This document shows, in pieces, positions 9,455 to 19,608 of a stretch of DNA of 22,924 bases. The position numbers and the translations under genes are program-made. The first letter of the stretch is position 1; the number at the start of each line of letters is the position of its first letter. The notes beneath the pieces are model-generated. The model saw only the letters and a program-made list of their open reading frames with translations, made no database searches and had not been told where the DNA came from. Source of the DNA: Apostichopus californicus (lineage: Eukaryota > Echinodermata > Holothuroidea > Aspidochirotida > Stichopodidae); the NCBI GenBank assembly GCA_020650975.1, contig JAIPMN010138217.1, positions 1 through 22,924 on the forward strand, given 5' to 3'.

Positions 9455-9650
9455 TAGAAGGTGTTGTAGTCATATTGATATTCGCCTTGGAATACTAAAC
9501 ATATTGGGTTGTATTAATTTTGTATTCTTACATTAATAATAGTTATAGTTAAGTACCGAGGGCAGAAGGTACAATGGACCTTTTGTAGCCATGGTGATGT
9601 GCGTCATTGGAATATCAAACCTGTTGCAATTTCCCTGCTTTTTGCACATG
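9455..9650. repeat. Diverged ~122-bp tandem duplication
   Basis: TTGTAGTCATATTGATATTCGC, then TTGGAATACTAAACATATTG, is followed about 122 bp later by TTGTAGCCATGGTGATGTGC, then TTGGAATATCAAACCTGTTG. TTA-TAAT-GTT blocks occur at matching places after each. Divergence is considerable, so this is an old duplication. Confidence 0.6.
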
Positions 9651-12439
9651 TTAGTAATGTTCGTGCCTGGTATAGATTTTTTTTCCTAGCCATACAGATG
9701 TTTATCTGTTAGGGTGAGTCAATCATTGACGAGTTCTTTCTGTTTTTTTTTCTTATATCGATACTGTTTGTTTTAAAATTCATACATTGCGCTATTTTCC
9801 TTCTGCTTTAGGAGAGTAAGTGCATGCTAGGAAACGTCTGTCAATGACGAGGGTACACTGTTTTACTATAATGAATTATCATTGTACGCCTGTTCCAGAA
9901 CTCATTGTTTGTTACTCTAAAGTAAAGTAACGTCATATTTAATGTATGAAAGATGTTTAAAAATAAATACATAACCTTACCTTTGGAGAATGGACTGTTG
10001 TCAAAATAATTCCTTTGTTTAATGTGCGTCAAGTAATTTTAGCCGTACTATTTACAGAAAAAAGATGATATGTTCGACAGAGTTCGTATTCTCAAATAAA
10101 CATCATTTAACCCTATATTTGAGACTGTGTTAGAACCCAACTGCTGGCAATGTTCCACAGATGACCAAAGAGTAGATTATTTTCCGAATATTTCCTTTTA
10201 TTGTAGAGCAAATTTAGCAAAATGAAAAATGCAATATGCTTGATAATTATGTCAAAACTTGTTTTGTTTTATGAAATGTCCTCAGACTGTTGTATTCCAA
10301 ACTGCAACTATACATTTGTTTTTTACTTCGTCTGTTGATTCCACGACAGTTTCTAAACCAATAAACAGTGATATGCTCCAACGTTTGCGTTTACGTCCTT
10401 TTTTTTCCTGTAGTATTTTATTTTGAAACAATAAGACTAAGAGGTAACAATAATTTCGTGTCGCAAATCTTGCCTTTGGGGAAAAAATCAATTACTTTAT
10501 GTAACTGATAACTGATGTTGTTTGTGATTAAATTTTGATTTGTCAAATCAATTTCGATGCATTTCCTTATTGACCGTTTTGTTATGTTTACTTAACCCCT
10601 TTTTTCTTGCTTGTGGTACATACTTTTCCTAGTGTTCTGTCTCTGTGTAGTTGTGTCAAATACATAATGAAACCAAAACTACAAAGATTAACATTGCTAA
10701 TAAAATCAAATAAATAAATTCACAAAACAAAAAGAAGGTTTATAAGATATGCGTTTTATCACTGCTGAGTCACAAGGTGTACCATAACTTATAATTTAAG
10801 TTTTCTCAAAATATATCAGCCTCACTGCAGTACGGTAAACTCCTGTCATTCCATGTTGTACGATTTGACCAATTTTACAGCTCGTCCATCACCTTCTCCA
10901 CCTTCCATCCAATCCGAATTTTTAAAATGTAAACCTTGGAAAGAAAGTTATACATTTCTGCAAAAATAGTTGAAATTTAGTGAAGGAAGAAGAATGATGT
11001 CCCATCTAGACCACTCTAGCAAAGATCCCCAATCTGGTCACCGGGTTTGGAAACAGCCGTTTTTGATAGGTCTATCCCTCTACAGTTAAATACATTAACT
11101 GAGTTAATAAGAATAATACAAATATAAATAAGAAACTTGACTTAATATAAGTTATCTACCCAAAGCTGGTGACGTCATTATAGAAGTTACAGTTTACCTT
11201 TTTAAAGCGTCATTCGATAATCCAGAAAATAAAGATATGTAGGAGATTGCAGGAATGATATCACATTATGCAAGGAGAACGAACAATACTTTAAAAATCT
11301 ACTTGACAGAGATTTAAAGTTATAAACGCATGTTTTATGCAATTATTGCGAGGTATAGGCAAGTAACGGCGTTCTTCATCTTACATTAAATGAACTTTTG
11401 TTATACAATTTAACCAGAACGCGGTATTATGTCCTGTTTTTCATTTGAAACAAAGTACAATGAACCAATCAGGTGCATGCAGTTCTTTTACGGAATTAAA
11501 CACAGACAATTGTGAACATATGATTACACTTTTAGGTGTTTGATCTTGTCCACATACAGGTATATCTATACATATATACAAGAATCAAGCTCAACTGGGA
11601 ACGTTTGTGATAATGATGGAGCAATTCTAACGGAAAGAAAGCTAGAAGAATAGTTGCTCTGAGCTACAGAGACATACAGCAATAGTATCCACAACGCTGT
11701 AGGAGAGATACTCAACCTGCTTCATGGTATAACATATGTGAACATGTGAATTACATGTATATTATACTTTATTATACCATGATACTTCCGCACATGACAA
11801 TATAAGCAGATACTATGTAACATATTTCCCGAGAGTGAGAAAATCGATAACGATGGACGATCTGTTTCTGTTTGACTTAATCATGTTGTAATTTGTGACT
11901 TTATCATGTTGCAATTTGTCTTTGAAAGTTGAACATATATGTTCTGTGTATTACAATCTATTTCATTTTATACGTTCCATCCTTTCCTGAACTCAAATGT
12001 CGATCATCTTGAGTCATATGACAATGACGTCATTACGAAATTCAAATCAGAGTAGCCTTTGAATCCTTATCATAAAATATGATATGAGCATGTAGGTTGT
12101 CAGAAAGTCGTAACCATATTGGTTTGATAAGAAATACAGCTTAGTTAAATATCCAGGGTTGTAGTTAAGCTAATCGCCAAAATATATAAATATGAACTTT
12201 GATGTTATAAGCACAATTGCGTGAGCTGTTAAAGATAACGTATCATTTTAAATGAGGCGCCATGTTTCTTATAGTATTACAGACATCCAATATTTTATCA
12301 TCACGCTAGAGAGTGAGTTTTCTGCTGTACCTGATCTCAGATCGTATATATTATCGGTAAGACAACTTCCTTACCGCTCAATGGTATAACATTTTGAATG
12401 AATTCAAAGCGAAACATGCTTATAGTGCGATATTGCATC
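9651..12439. other. Long non-coding stretch, no gene seen
   Basis: Frames are short and lack any motif on either strand. Local structure is limited to small inverted repeats, for example 10535-10551 with 7-bp arms and a 3-base loop, and the hairpin listed separately at 11723-11781. I recognise no mobile-element domain here. Confidence 0.5.
11723..11781. repeat. 59-bp inverted repeat with 10-bp perfect arms
   Basis: CATGGTATAA at 11723-11732 pairs with TTATACCATG at 11772-11781. The 39-base loop contains further small palindromes (CATATG, ACATGT). The sub-motif ATTATACCAT reappears near 15750, and ATGGTATAAC near 12380. It could be a hairpin or the remnant of a very small transposon; no target duplication is evident. 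Confidence 0.6.
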
Positions 12440-13450
12440 CAGTATAAGGCATATTTGTAACTCTGATCAATATTAATCGTTTACTCTGAATACGGTTACT
12501 AAGAGTGTCAGGTATCAACACGAAATGGTCTTGTATGTGGCGATAAATCGAAACTCATTGCAAAACACGAGTTGCACAATATGTTAACTCAAAAGAAGAA
12601 AAATAGTCATGCAAGCTTTAATATTATTTAGTTCTTTTTTTGGAAGTTAGTTCAATATCAACATCATAAATCTACATAAGTTTTTAAAGACAAGATAAAT
12701 CAAAGACATTGGTGAACTTTAATCAAAAGTGTCAGAACATAAACATTTCTTTAATTGGAACGTAAGATAACAGTTTGATACTGTATCGATCACTAATCTG
12801 ATAAAGTGGCACAACCTATACGCTAAGCTTCTGTACTAGGATCACATACTCATAAGAACATTTTATATCCTATCCGCCGAAAGAATAATGGTTTTCTTCC
12901 ATAATTATTTACGATGCATTTTTTATTGTTACTTCTCACACAATTAGGAATGATTGTTAAGGCGTGACGTGACAAAGACACTTTTCATAGTTATCTATAA
13001 TTACACAAACACCTGTAAGCTGTTATCTTGTGCAGGGTTTGTTGTTTACTTTTTAAACAGAAAGTTTGCATAGATTTCAATGCATATGTAAATATCTTAA
13101 ACCAAAGTCCTACCGTGGTATATTACGTTCTATGTTTGAATCATACTACGTTATATTCAATACATGATTGACTGTTCGCGCACATTACTCTCATTGGGAG
13201 CCAGCAATGGGAGGAGACCAGAAATTTCCTCGTAAAGTAACATACTATTAGACCGCGAGTTACAAGGAGAGATCAACAAGTCTAGTCTAATCGAAGGTAA
13301 GATTACGTTGAGAGACATATTGTGATATTTTCATTTAGCTACAGCAGTTATTTCAGACAAAACTTGTAGAACACTTACCTACAGTACATACACATAGTGA
13401 AACCATTATAGTGTATTTACCAGCAGTGTATATATACTGTATGAACTGCT
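12440..13450. repeat. Long diverged duplicated block, copy A
   Basis: This copy is collinear with 14300-16240. Matching landmarks in order are CTCTGAT-AAT-TTAATCG with ATACGGT-AC (near 12462 and 14340), AATCTGA-AAAGT-G-ACC (near 12795 and 15631), TGTTATCTTGTGCAGG (13021 and 15806), ACCAAAGTCCTA-CGTGGTAT (near 13101 and 15880) and GGTAAG-TAACGTTGA (near 13296 and 16076). Further weak matches reach past 13400. No protein is recognised. Confidence 0.7.
13036..13296 (+). other. Conserved core of copy A, splice-bounded (exon candidate)
   Basis: The best-conserved 261 nt of copy A lie between an acceptor-like TATCTTGTGCAG and a strong donor-like AAG-GTAAGA. The matching core in copy B is 255 nt. 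Frames are interrupted in both copies. A short open reading frame with an aligned ATG (13207 region) encodes MGGDQKFPRKVTYY, against MEADMIFPLKVTYY in copy B. It may be an untranslated first or second exon, or a regulatory segment duplicated with its splice sites. Confidence 0.35.
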
Positions 13451-14299
13451 GAATATATGTGAAGGAAGTTTGTTACTGTTTTGATGTATAAACATAAATA
13501 TATCACAATCAATTGAAATATATATGATTTGAACGTTAACTATAACGATGGAAATAAGACAGCACATGCTAACAAACATAAGTGAATACAATATTTTATC
13601 GCACTAGTGGTTGAGCTACGGTATTCACCTTGTTTTCGATAAAACATTGATCTTGTATGTTTGTCTTTTTTTTTTACTGACCACAATTTAAAAATTAGCT
13701 TGGGTGTAGTAGAAAAACGTTACATTCCTTGTTTGATTAGTTGTAATATCAATAGCCAGTTTAAAGTATTCATTGCATTTCTCCGTCATTGACATAGTAT
13801 CGCAGAACATACATGTTGACGATAGCGAGGGAAAATGTAATGAAAGAAAATAATGTAGTCGATGAGTCAATTGATTGTCTGATAGTTTACTTTGTTTGGA
13901 TTAAAGGTCAACACGGAACTGGTGCGTGATATTTTTTTCCTCTCTATACGTATAACTTATATAAGGTCAAGGTAGTAATGCTACATGTCAGCTGAAGAAG
14001 ATATATTTTTCAAACAGTCGGAAAACCAAGTAACTCGATGTTATATGATCCCATTTGATAGCTGCAGTAACCACATACATGATTTAAATCCGATTACTAT
14101 TGTTATGTATTAACCCAATCCAATGAGTCCACCCTCTGTCTTAGGCTGGACAACTCACACTGTGGATTGTACTCAAGCACATATGCTAAAGATATTGTAA
14201 CGACATCAAAATGATTTACATGTTATAATGGTGAATAACAAAATACCAAAATGGATTCATTTATGCAGAATATATAAAAAAAACTTCAAAACATAACCT
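13451..14299. other. Non-coding sequence between the duplicated blocks
   Basis: No coding signal is seen. A block near 13904-13935 (GGTCAA...GGTGCGTGATAT) resembles one at about 17086-17117 (GGTCAA...CAGTGCGTGATAT). The older duplication may therefore have extended further downstream than the clear core. Confidence 0.4.
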
Positions 14300-14707
14300 G
14301 ATTACAGTGCGAAATAGCACACAGTACTCGTGTGTGTCACTCTGATTAATGTTAATCGTAATCGCTACAAATACGGTAACGTATGGATCGTATCAGGAAT
14401 AAATATTGTTCTCCTTGTTTCTGACGATAACTGTTAACATGTGGGGAAAAATATACTGAAAGTCATTTGGTCGAATCCGGATGAACTTGTCATGTGATTA
14501 TGTATTATTTTGATATGTCTTAAGGTTACGGTAAAACTATTTTTCATATCATATCACTATAACATAATTAATGAAGTATAACGTTACTTCTGGTGCTTGT
14601 GTTTACAATCCCACATAGGAACTCGATTACATTTTTCTATTTGAATAGATAATACTATTGAAATTTAATCATTAAACTATTTTTCTCTAGGACTTACAGT
14701 TACAATG

Positions 14708-14747
14708 TGATGTTCACATTAACCTGGCATATATGAAGTGAACATCA
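14708..14747. repeat. Hairpin with 10-bp perfect arms
   Basis: TGATGTTCAC (14708-14717) pairs with GTGAACATCA (14738-14747) across a 20-base loop. The left arm is itself part of a smaller inverted repeat, ATGTGA-TGT-TCACAT (14705-14719), so two alternative foldings compete. It lies inside the copy-B-specific extra segment. Confidence 0.7.
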
Positions 14748-15820
14748 TTTACCATTCAATCCTTTAAAAAATGTACTGCAAAATATATTGTGATATGTGT
14801 ATTTCTTCGTTCGAGAGGACTTTTGGCACATGCCTTCTATATTTAACTATCTAACACTTAGCAATAATCATAAAAAAAACAATCTACAAATAAAAAAGGC
14901 AAGCATTATTTTTTAAGTGTACAGTTATTTATCAGACTGTTAATCTAATATGACCCTAACTAATCTACCTACCTGTGCATTTTGCGAGATGAAATCAGCT
15001 TAAAGGAGAGACACCTCCAACCATCATCATCGGTCTTAGTGATAGAGATTACTGGCATGAACAACCTCTCCAAACATATACAACAACAAATGTACTGTAT
15101 TTGGGAGATGTCAAGGAGTAATGTTCATCTACACTTAAGGCAGAAGACTTGATCAAGTATTAATATCATATCATCTTAACATGTTTTCTTGATTTATTTC
15201 TGTATGTAATTTTGCAAATACTGAAACTGAAATATCAATTCAAGCTGTTCACATGAACATAGGATGATATTGGTTTCAGTGTCAACCTGGTAAACATTTT
15301 ATATAGAAAATATTGCAACAAAAAATGTATATAAAGTAAAAGGCGTCGTACTCTAGTGGCACTGTGGTATAAAAAAGGGGTGCGGTGGGGGTGTTGAAAA
15401 ATGTAATATAGAATATCCCCCAATACCAACCGGAACAATATTTGTTCTTAGTTATTTTGGGGAGATGTATATCAAAATGATCTCTGTTCGAAAATGTACA
15501 GATAATCGTTGGGTTATTGTCCCTTTAAAGAAAAGACATTTTTGAAATTACATCAAACGCATCAGATATATAAAGGGAAAGAAATATCGTTGAATTGCGT
15601 GATTATAGTTTAATATAAAATCAGTCACCAATCTGACAAAGTACCCAAACCTACATGTAACTTGTATTGGAATAACACAACCCAAGACAATGTATTTCCT
15701 TGTCGAAAGTAAGAATTTTCCATATGTAAAGTACATGTCGTTTTATCATTATACCATAGCATTATACAGAAAACAAACCAACATATTCACAACTGAAATA
15801 CCTGTTGTTATCTTGTGCAG

Positions 15821-16075
15821 GATATAATGTTTACTTTCAAACAGAAAGTTTGCAAATCCATAGACAAGTAAATACAATGAACCAAAGTCCTATCGTGGTA
15901 TATTGTGTTCTTTGCATACATCATACTGCGTTATGCTCATAACAGGAATAATGGGCTGTGTACATTACTCTCGTTGGGATCCAACATGGAAGCAGACATG
16001 ATTTTTCCTCTCAAAGTAACCTATTATCAGACGACAAGACAGACGTAGAGAGTAACAAGTTTCGTCTAACTGAGG
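15821..16075 (+). other. Conserved core of copy B, splice-bounded (exon candidate)
   Basis: The core follows TATCTTGTGCAG (ending 15820) and precedes a donor-like GTAAGG at 16076. It is the counterpart of 13036-13296, with a 6-nt net length difference. Stops occur in all frames, so an untranslated exon or regulatory role is more likely than coding. Confidence 0.35.
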
Positions 16076-16330
16076 GTAAGGTAACGTTGAAGAAAATGTA
16101 ACATGAAATTGCATATGTTATATCAAAAATATTCAGACTATAAATATTGCAGAAAACTTACATATAGTTTCATTTTACCACTACAGTTTATTTCTTAGCC
16201 CTGTAGCTATACCGTATACTCCCATCTAATGAACTATATTAACAACTTAAATGTGTGTAGTTACTCTGCCACTGGCTTGATGCATGAATGTACGGTATCA
16301 TACATTAAAGTTACATGTACTTAATTAACG

Positions 16331-16612
16331 TTGCCTGTTGGTGGAGACAAGCTAGCTTGTTGCAGTGGCGTGCAAAAGATTTCAAAGATGGAATATGGTA
16401 AATTATATGATCAGGAATGCAGGTGGCAGATGAAGGAAGTTCTTAATGAAAACTGTGGCGTTGGCGTCATCGAAGCCGACTCTCTGATAGCGGACATGGG
16501 GTGCGTGCTCTCCGAGAAAATGAATATAAAGTTTGCATTCTGTGGCACGTATCAGGTTTTGCTAATAAATACTATTGATGTTTCATGTGTATTGGGGGGG
16601 GGGGGGTCTTAG
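16331..16612 (+). CDS. Unassigned open frame, possible exon
   Basis: The frame is open across 94 codons but starts with TTG, so 16331 is not a natural start. An ATG at about 16388 begins MEYGKLYDQECRWQMKEVLN. Base composition is richer in GC than the surroundings between about 16340 and 16560, as in coding DNA. Acceptor-like GCTTGTTGCAG (near 16363) and donor-like CAG-GTTTTG (near 16557) could bound an exon of about 195 nt. The product contains several Cys (ECRW, ENCGVGV, MGCVL, FAFCGTYQ). I do not recognise the family, and the 3' end of the frame runs into the G homopolymer. Confidence 0.25.
   Translation: MPVGGDKLACCSGVQKISKMEYGKLYDQECRWQMKEVLNENCGVGVIEADSLIADMGCVLSEKMNIKFAFCGTYQVLLINTIDVSCVLGGGGS
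16594..16606 (+). repeat. 13-base G homopolymer
   Basis: An uninterrupted run of 13 G is seen directly, with an 8-base C run about 90 bp downstream (16692-16699). In so AT-rich a region this is striking. Such runs are prone to slippage and sequencing error, and the reading frame through it should not be trusted. Confidence 0.9.
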
Positions 16613-17961
16613 TATTCGCGGTTGAATTTAAAAATCATCCTACCCAACCCTTTTCCCCGAACTGATGGTAGGTGGGGCTATGCTTCCTACACCCCCCCCA
16701 ACCACTCCCTGTTAACCCTGTCCTCTTCCGCAATCTTTTACCAGTCTACATCACCAGGATAAAAGACAATAACAGTTCTAAATATCGATTGATGAGTGAT
16801 ATGTTCAGTCAGTATGCTAGGTTACATTACTCAAGTATATTGCAATGTCCCATTAAGTATCACGTGATTATTTCATTAACATAAAGTTGTAAGATAAAAT
16901 CGTACTCTATAGAGCTTCCTATGTTTTGACGTAGGTCTAAATTCAATATGCAGCTTAATGTCTAACTCGTTGGGTTCATTTGTCCTTATTGATATGATAT
17001 TACAAATTATTCCTTGTGACGTTAGTCTGAATAAAGCAAAGCTGGTAACATTATAACAATGGTACAACCAGTCGACTGTGTGGGTCAAAGGTGATCATGC
17101 TGCCAGTGCGTGATATCTGTATTTGTACCTTATCTGTATCATAGACATAACGCCCAGGATGCAAGGTTTAAATCAAACAATGCAATTTTGGTATCCTATA
17201 TTAGATATAGAATGAAACAAAATAGCATTATGAGATCTGATCTCGATCCTCTTAACGCAAACCCAATAAACAGCAGTCTGTGATCCAAGTAAATGTAAGG
17301 AATTAATTTGATTTCTATTGATAACTCACATAATATCAATGAAAGCTTTCGAATATTGCGTAATACATCAAAAAGCACTATAAAACCATCACATTTAAAT
17401 ACCAACCAACATTAATGGTTCTATTATGGTTTATAAAGTATAAAAAAAATAACAAATACCTGTTTTATGGTATAGCCAGCACGTCGTTCAAACTGGTATA
17501 TTTAATTGTATAGATGGTTGAATATGGAGGCCGTGACACATCTGCCGTTTCATGGCTGCAAATAAAGTGGGGCTAGTCGAAGCTGGTGGTAAAAAGAAGT
17601 TTCCGAAGATTTCCACGCCGATAAAATGTATACGAAGAATGACTCCGTAAAAGACGCACGGAAGTCCCATCCAGAGTTTTACTGTAACGGTCGTGGCAAG
17701 ACGAAAAATGACGGACGGTTTCAAACAAGAGTAAAGTCACCGCAATTTATTTCTTCGCATTCGTATATGACTTCATGACTCCCGTAAAACTATCGAAATA
17801 CAAAAACAGAAAACTTACAGTACTAAATACAACATTTTTATAGTTTGTTTTTTTGGCACAAATAAATACACAAATTTCACTTTTGCACAAACATAAACCA
17901 GCAAACACACACGAAGAAAGCATTTAACTTATAATATATAAACACCAAAATACCTCTTTAG
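16613..17961. other. Mostly non-coding; one unassigned minus-strand frame
   Basis: No recognised gene. On the minus strand at 17488-17724 a 78-codon frame (TTG start) reads through a locally GC- and CG-rich patch, with hydrophobic stretches (VKLWMGLPCVFYGVILRIHF, then VEIFGNFF). It could encode one or two membrane segments. No splice context, homology or start codon supports it as a gene. Confidence 0.4.
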
Positions 17962-18282
17962 CCCTTTAAAGTCGAGAACTTCCAGAAACCACTATTGCGA
18001 ACTGCATTACGTGGCATAACTTTCCATGGCTGTTTCGGATCTCAGATCTTAAATATAAATTACGTATTCTGGCTAAACGCAACCAATGCCAGTAGTCCCT
18101 TTACCGTGTGCGCCCAATATATATCAAAGGACATTGAAAAGGACTTATTACGTAATACAAATCACGAGGGTTCAACAAGCCAATTACGCAAGGACTTCGT
18201 TCAAACATGTGTGAATAATTATGCAGCTGAATCTGAACAATTTGAGGTATGGTCAAACAAAGTTACACCAAATGTTATGTAA
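17962..18282 (+). CDS. Unassigned 107-codon open frame
   Basis: The frame is open from just after a stop at 17959 to TAA at 18280-18282, without a convincing ATG start. An acceptor-like AACTTCCAG near 17987 could make it a last exon. The product has no recognisable motif; a possible glycosylation site (NATNAS) and a charged second half (KDIEKDLL, LRKDFVQTCVNN) are visible. It directly abuts the broken 3' end of the minus-strand LINE. It could be host sequence at the LINE insertion point or part of another mobile element. Confidence 0.25.
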   Translation, partial: PFKVENFQKPLLRTALRGITFHGCFGSQILNINYVFWLNATNASSPFTVCAQYISKDIEKDLLRNTNHEGSTSQLRKDFVQTCVNNYAAESEQFEVWSNKVTPNVM

Positions 18283-18295
18283 CAGACAACAATAC

Positions 18296-19608
18296 GACAA
18301 CACGCAAAATACATTTCACTACAATTACTATATAAATTGTCAATTGCATCAGCTAGTGCTAGCTCAGTGGAGTGTTCAGGACGGAATCCATACTGTTCCT
18401 GGCATAAAATGTTATATTTTAAAATAAAGTTAAAAATACGATTATACATAAGCCTTTCAACTATTTTGGAAAAACATGATAATAGTGATATAGGTCGATA
18501 ATTTTCAGTTTTCTGAATCCCCTTTCTTAAAGACAGGGATGACCTTGGCAATCTTTAGCATATCAGGAAATATACCGTTATTAAACGACAAATTACAAAT
18601 ATGAGTTAATGGTTTGGTAATAAATGGGATAACTTGCCTAACAATACCAGGCTTAAAATCATCGTATCCAGCTGCTTTATTGGGTTTCATGCAACTCCTC
18701 CTCACTAACAGGATGAGTAAACATGGAATGAGTGTTAGCATCAATGTTCACAGATTCCTGTGATTTACGTTTGTGGTTGATTTTACTTGCCAGTGACGGC
18801 CCCAGATTGACGAAAAGGTTATTAAATTTATTAGCAATGTCATGGTCGGTGTTAATCTCTTTGTCACCATCCTTGAAAGAAGAGGGATACGATGATTGTT
18901 TACAACCCTTATGGAGTATTTGGTTAATGGTATCCCAGGTGCCTTTTGGGTTATTCCTTGCATTGTAAAATTTGTTATTGAAATATAATTTTCTAGAAAA
19001 TTTGATTACATGATTGAGCTTATTGCGATATTGAGAATATATAGTTTTATTTACATCAGACGGGTTCTTAATATGTCTTTTAAATAGCTTATCGTTTCTT
19101 TTAATAGAAACAAGAATATCTTTAGTAATCCAATGGTTCCTTTTGCTTCGTCTCTTTTTGGCATTTACACAGTATTTGGGAAAGCATTCATTGTATACAT
19201 GGTTAACAGAATTAAAGAAATTACGATAGGTAATGTTTCATTCTTTTGATGTAAAGCGCTATATAAGAATAAATTATTATTATTATTACTATTTTGCGTC
19301 ATTTTGCATAAGCACATTTTCCCAGTGAATGTCCTGAATTTTGGAAACGAAATTCTCAATATTAGAATTGGTGTAATTTCGTACGTAGGCTGTGGTTCTT
19401 TGAGGATGAGTGTTAGTATAGGTTTGCAAAAATATAGGTCAGTGACAAATATACCTGTAAGTAGTCTGCAATCGTCATTAGTTAAAAAATTATCGATTAG
19501 AGATGTAGAAGTACTGCTTACACGGGTTGGCTTAATAATAGTGGGATAAAATCCGTTTACGTATAAAAGATTGAGAATTTAGCTGATTTAGAATCATCAA
19601 AACAAATC
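18296..19608 (-). pseudogene. LINE (CR1/jockey-type) ORF2 remnant: EN end, linker, RT start
   Basis: Read on the minus strand, the order is the end of an APE-type endonuclease (GFYPTIIKPTR then STSLIDNFLTND, about 19430-19560), a linker (NHWITKDILVSIKR, about 19140), and the start of a reverse transcriptase (KAAGYDD near 18670, IAKVIPVFKKGD near 18540, NYRPISLLSCFSKIVERL near 18490, QYGFRPEHSTELALADAI near 18380). In life this enzyme would nick DNA and copy the element's RNA. The copy is dead. It has frame breaks after FVTDL (about 19410), at 18685-18700 (a stop next to a shift) and at about 18520. The catalytic RT part, including the YADD region, is missing beyond about 18296. It matches the + strand copy at 22300-22820 but is clearly diverged from it. 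Confidence 0.85.
19231..19292 (+). mobile_element. Short SINE/LINE-tail-like insertion with TTA repeat
   Basis: GATGTAAAGCGCTATATAAG followed by AATAAATTATTATTATTATTA interrupts the minus-strand LINE, between its endonuclease-linker (QNDAK) and the next conserved linker stretch (TYRNFFNSV). Tails with GCGCT and a short trinucleotide repeat are typical of 3' ends of SINEs and LINEs, so this may be a heavily truncated insertion on the + strand. Its exact edges and any target duplication are not clear. Confidence 0.45.

Larger units (their letters stand above)
14300..16240. repeat. Long diverged duplicated block, copy B
   Basis: This is the partner of 12440-13450. The distance between the first and second landmark is about 1.3 kb here and about 0.35 kb in copy A. 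About 1 kb was therefore inserted into B or lost from A between roughly 14450 and 15600. No open frame with recognisable content lies in that extra segment. Confidence 0.65.
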
